Shown here: piece after piece, positions 57,601-60,600 of the stretch
Numbering within the stretch: the stretch's first letter is position 1
Layout: the number at the start of each line of letters is the position of its first letter
DNA from: Lucinisca nassula
Taxonomy: Eukaryota > Mollusca > Bivalvia > Lucinida > Lucinidae
DNA: 64,000 nt
Direction: 5' to 3'
NCBI GenBank assembly: GCA_963580285.1
Contig: OY757011.1
Coordinates: 162,303,908-162,367,907 of the forward strand
Made by a program: the position numbers and the translations under genes
The notes under the pieces: generated by a model
Seen by the model: the letters and a program-made list of their open reading frames with translations, nothing else
Database searches by the model: none
Told to the model about the DNA's origin: nothing

Positions 57601-60600
57601 ATTTTTAGCTCTGGCGGCCATTTTGTTTAACAGAGCAGAACGATTTAGGCAATTTTGAAAGAGGGTCACTATAGGAACATTCCTGTGAAATGCTTTTCAA
57701 ATCGGGCCATTTGCCTAGGAGGAGACGTCATTTAAAGGTTTTTCTATTTTTAGCTCTGGTGGCCATTTTGTTTAATGGAGCAGAACTATTTAGGCAATTT
57801 TGAAAGAGGGTCACTCAAGGAACATTCCTACAATATTATTTTCAAATCGGGCCATTTGCCTGGGAGATGTCATTTAAAGGTTTTTCTACTTTTAGCTCTG
57901 GCAGCCATTTAATTTAATGGAGCGGAACAATTTAAACAATTCTGAAAGAGGGTCACTCAAGGAACATTCCTGTGAAATTATTTTCAAATAGGGCAATTTG
58001 CCTTGGAAGAGAGGTCATTTAAAGGTTTTTCTATTTTTAGCTCTGGTGGCCATTTTATTTAACAGAGCGGAACGATTTAGGCAATTTTGAAAGAGGGTCA
58101 CTCAAGGAACGGTCCTGTGAAATTATTTTCAAATTGAGCCATTTGCCTAGGAGGAGATGTCATCGAAATGTTTTTCTATTTTTAGCTCTGGCGGCCATTT
58201 TGTTCAATAAAGATTTGAAAGAAGGTCACTCAAGGAACATTACTGAGAAATTATTTTCAAACCAGGCTATTTGCCTAGGAGGAGATGTATTTAAAGGTTT
58301 TTCTATTTTTAGCTTTGGCGGTCATTTTGTTTAACGGAGCAAAACGATTTAGGCAATTTTGAAAGAGGGTCCCTCTTGGAACATTCCTGTGAAATTATTT
58401 TCAAATCAGGCCATTTGCCTAGGAGGAGATGTCATTAAAATGTTTTTCTATTTTTAGCTCTGGTGGCCATTTTATTTAACAGAGCAGAACGATTTAGGCA
58501 ATTTTGAAAGAGGGTCACTCAAGGAACATTCCTGTGACATTATTTTCAATTTGGACCATTTGCCTAGGAGGAGATGTATTTAAAGGTTTTTCTATTTTTA
58601 GCTTTGGCGGTCATTTTGTTTAACGGAGCAAAACGATTTAGGCAATTTTGAAAGAGGGTCACTCGAAGAACATTCTTGTGAAATTTTCAAATCGGGCCAT
58701 TTGTCTAGGAGGAGATGTCATCTAAAGGTTTTTTCTATTTTTAGTTCTGGTGGCCATTTTGTTTAACGGAGCGGAATGATTTAGGCAATTTTGAAAGAGG
58801 GTCATCCAAGGAACATTCCTGTGAGTTTTTATCAAAATCCATTCACTGGTTTAGGAGATGTCGTGTGAAGAAAAAGTTAAGCACGGACGCACGCACGCAC
58901 GGCGGACGACAGACAAAAAGTGATCCCAAAAGCTCACCTCGTCACTACGTGACAGGTGAGCTAAAAATATCAATTTTTCATCTTAAAATTTTAGTTTTTT
59001 CGGCGGTTAATTTTACATTGCATTTATATAGGCATGTTTATCGTAATGTCTAAAAATACTTACAGTTTCATCTGCATCTGTAGCATTAACTTGGAAGACT
59101 CGTGTGTTGAAAGATGTTGATTTTGCCACATTGATGCGATCTGGAAGGTTGTGTATAATTGGGGCTACTCTGTTACGAAGGACAAAAACTGTATAAACTG
59201 TCGTTGTAACGGATTCCCTAGGTGAGTCACCACCATCCCTTGCTCGGATTGTCAACTGCAAAAAGATACAATGAAAACCATGGTTCCCTTTTGTGTATAT
59301 TTTGTAACGTTCACTTCCACCCATTTTGTACTGGAAACCCCAAAACGGATCATTGGAAAATAGTGTAGATCCAGGATCAGAGGCCACAAAATGCAGCGTC
59401 TCCTCAGGGCCTAGACTTTTTATAAATAGTTCAGCAATTTTCCAAATAGATTTTGAAGAAAACACAACCCGAGACCCCTGAATTTTGAAATGGACTTGGC
59501 AAATAATGATATCAGCTGATATCATTTTAAATACAGTAAAATTCCTATATTAAAGACCACTTTTGAACAGTCCCAAAGGTAGTCCCTGACCAGAGGACAT
59601 TGTATGCAGAAAACACAAAGAAAGAATAACAGAAACTTTCTAAAGCAGAGTTAGTCACAATTTGTGGTGGTCTTAACAGTGGAATTTACTGGATTTCGGT
59701 CTGCTTTTTCCAAGAAAACGAGGTTTGAAAATACATCTGAATTGTCTGCTGGGAAAAATGATTCACATGAAAAAGAAAATAACTGGAAAATGAATGCTAT
59801 CTGCCCTAAATTTTCTGTGGTGTTTTAAGGGTTAACATCATTCTTTTTTTTTTGGTTGTGGTTTAACGACCCTTTCAAGATTATTTCACTCATATCCAGC
59901 CAATCGTTAATCAGGGGGGGCAAAAACCGGAGTGCCCGGAGAAAAACCCATTGACCTTCCGTTGCAGAACTTGGCATCTCACATGTGACCCGAGCCTGAC
60001 TCGAACCCACAGTGGTGAGACCTATGGCACTCTTATCCACTGGGCCACAGAGGCCCCTTTAAGACCCGTTTATAAGATATACATAAGTTTTCTTATTTCT
60101 GTTCTGAAATATAGATTGTGGTTACTGGTTAGAACCACCTTGATGAGGCAGTTCTAACAAGCACCGACAAACTACACTTGAAGAACAAATAAACAAGTGC
60201 CTAACAACATTATAGATTTTTTTTTTTCATAAAAAGGTTAACCAAATGGTAAAGCTGTTGGACAACCCAAGATGCCCCCGCCAGTCCAGACATCACTGTT
60301 TTAAAGGATGGATTTTCGAAGAACACTTTCAAAATCATCCTTAGTTACATGAATCATGTGATGAAAGTCATTTATATGTAAAGTAGCTATTTAAGGCGAA
60401 TGGATACACCTGGCTGATTTTTCTGCTATTTTGCCAAGGGAGATTACTTTCAGGACTTCATGTTCACTTTTCTATAAAAACTATCCCAAGAGAAAGGTGT
60501 CTACTCTTAAAGGAAAGAATTTGCTCCTCTGGAGCAAATTCTTTCCTTCAAGAGTTGACCCCTGTTGACATGGGAGACAAAAATACATTTGTAGGAGTTG

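Larger units (their letters stand above)
55352..59048 (+). mobile_element. S1 MITE split by the HINE-like E array
   Basis: Left part 55352-55559 (CACGAAAACACGCC, palindrome with a duplicated arm, GCAGAAATAAGAA). Right part 58966-59048 (AATATCAATTTTTCATC, GGCATGTTTATCGTAATG). Removing the array restores the S1 consensus. Its right end is 14 bp from the exon 3 donor. Confidence 0.78.

Noticed and set aside
59256..59525. Upstream extension of the exon 3 open frame
   Set aside because: A good acceptor (CTGCAG) and the phase-0 rule place the exon start at 59255; the extension runs through a TTAA-B relic.
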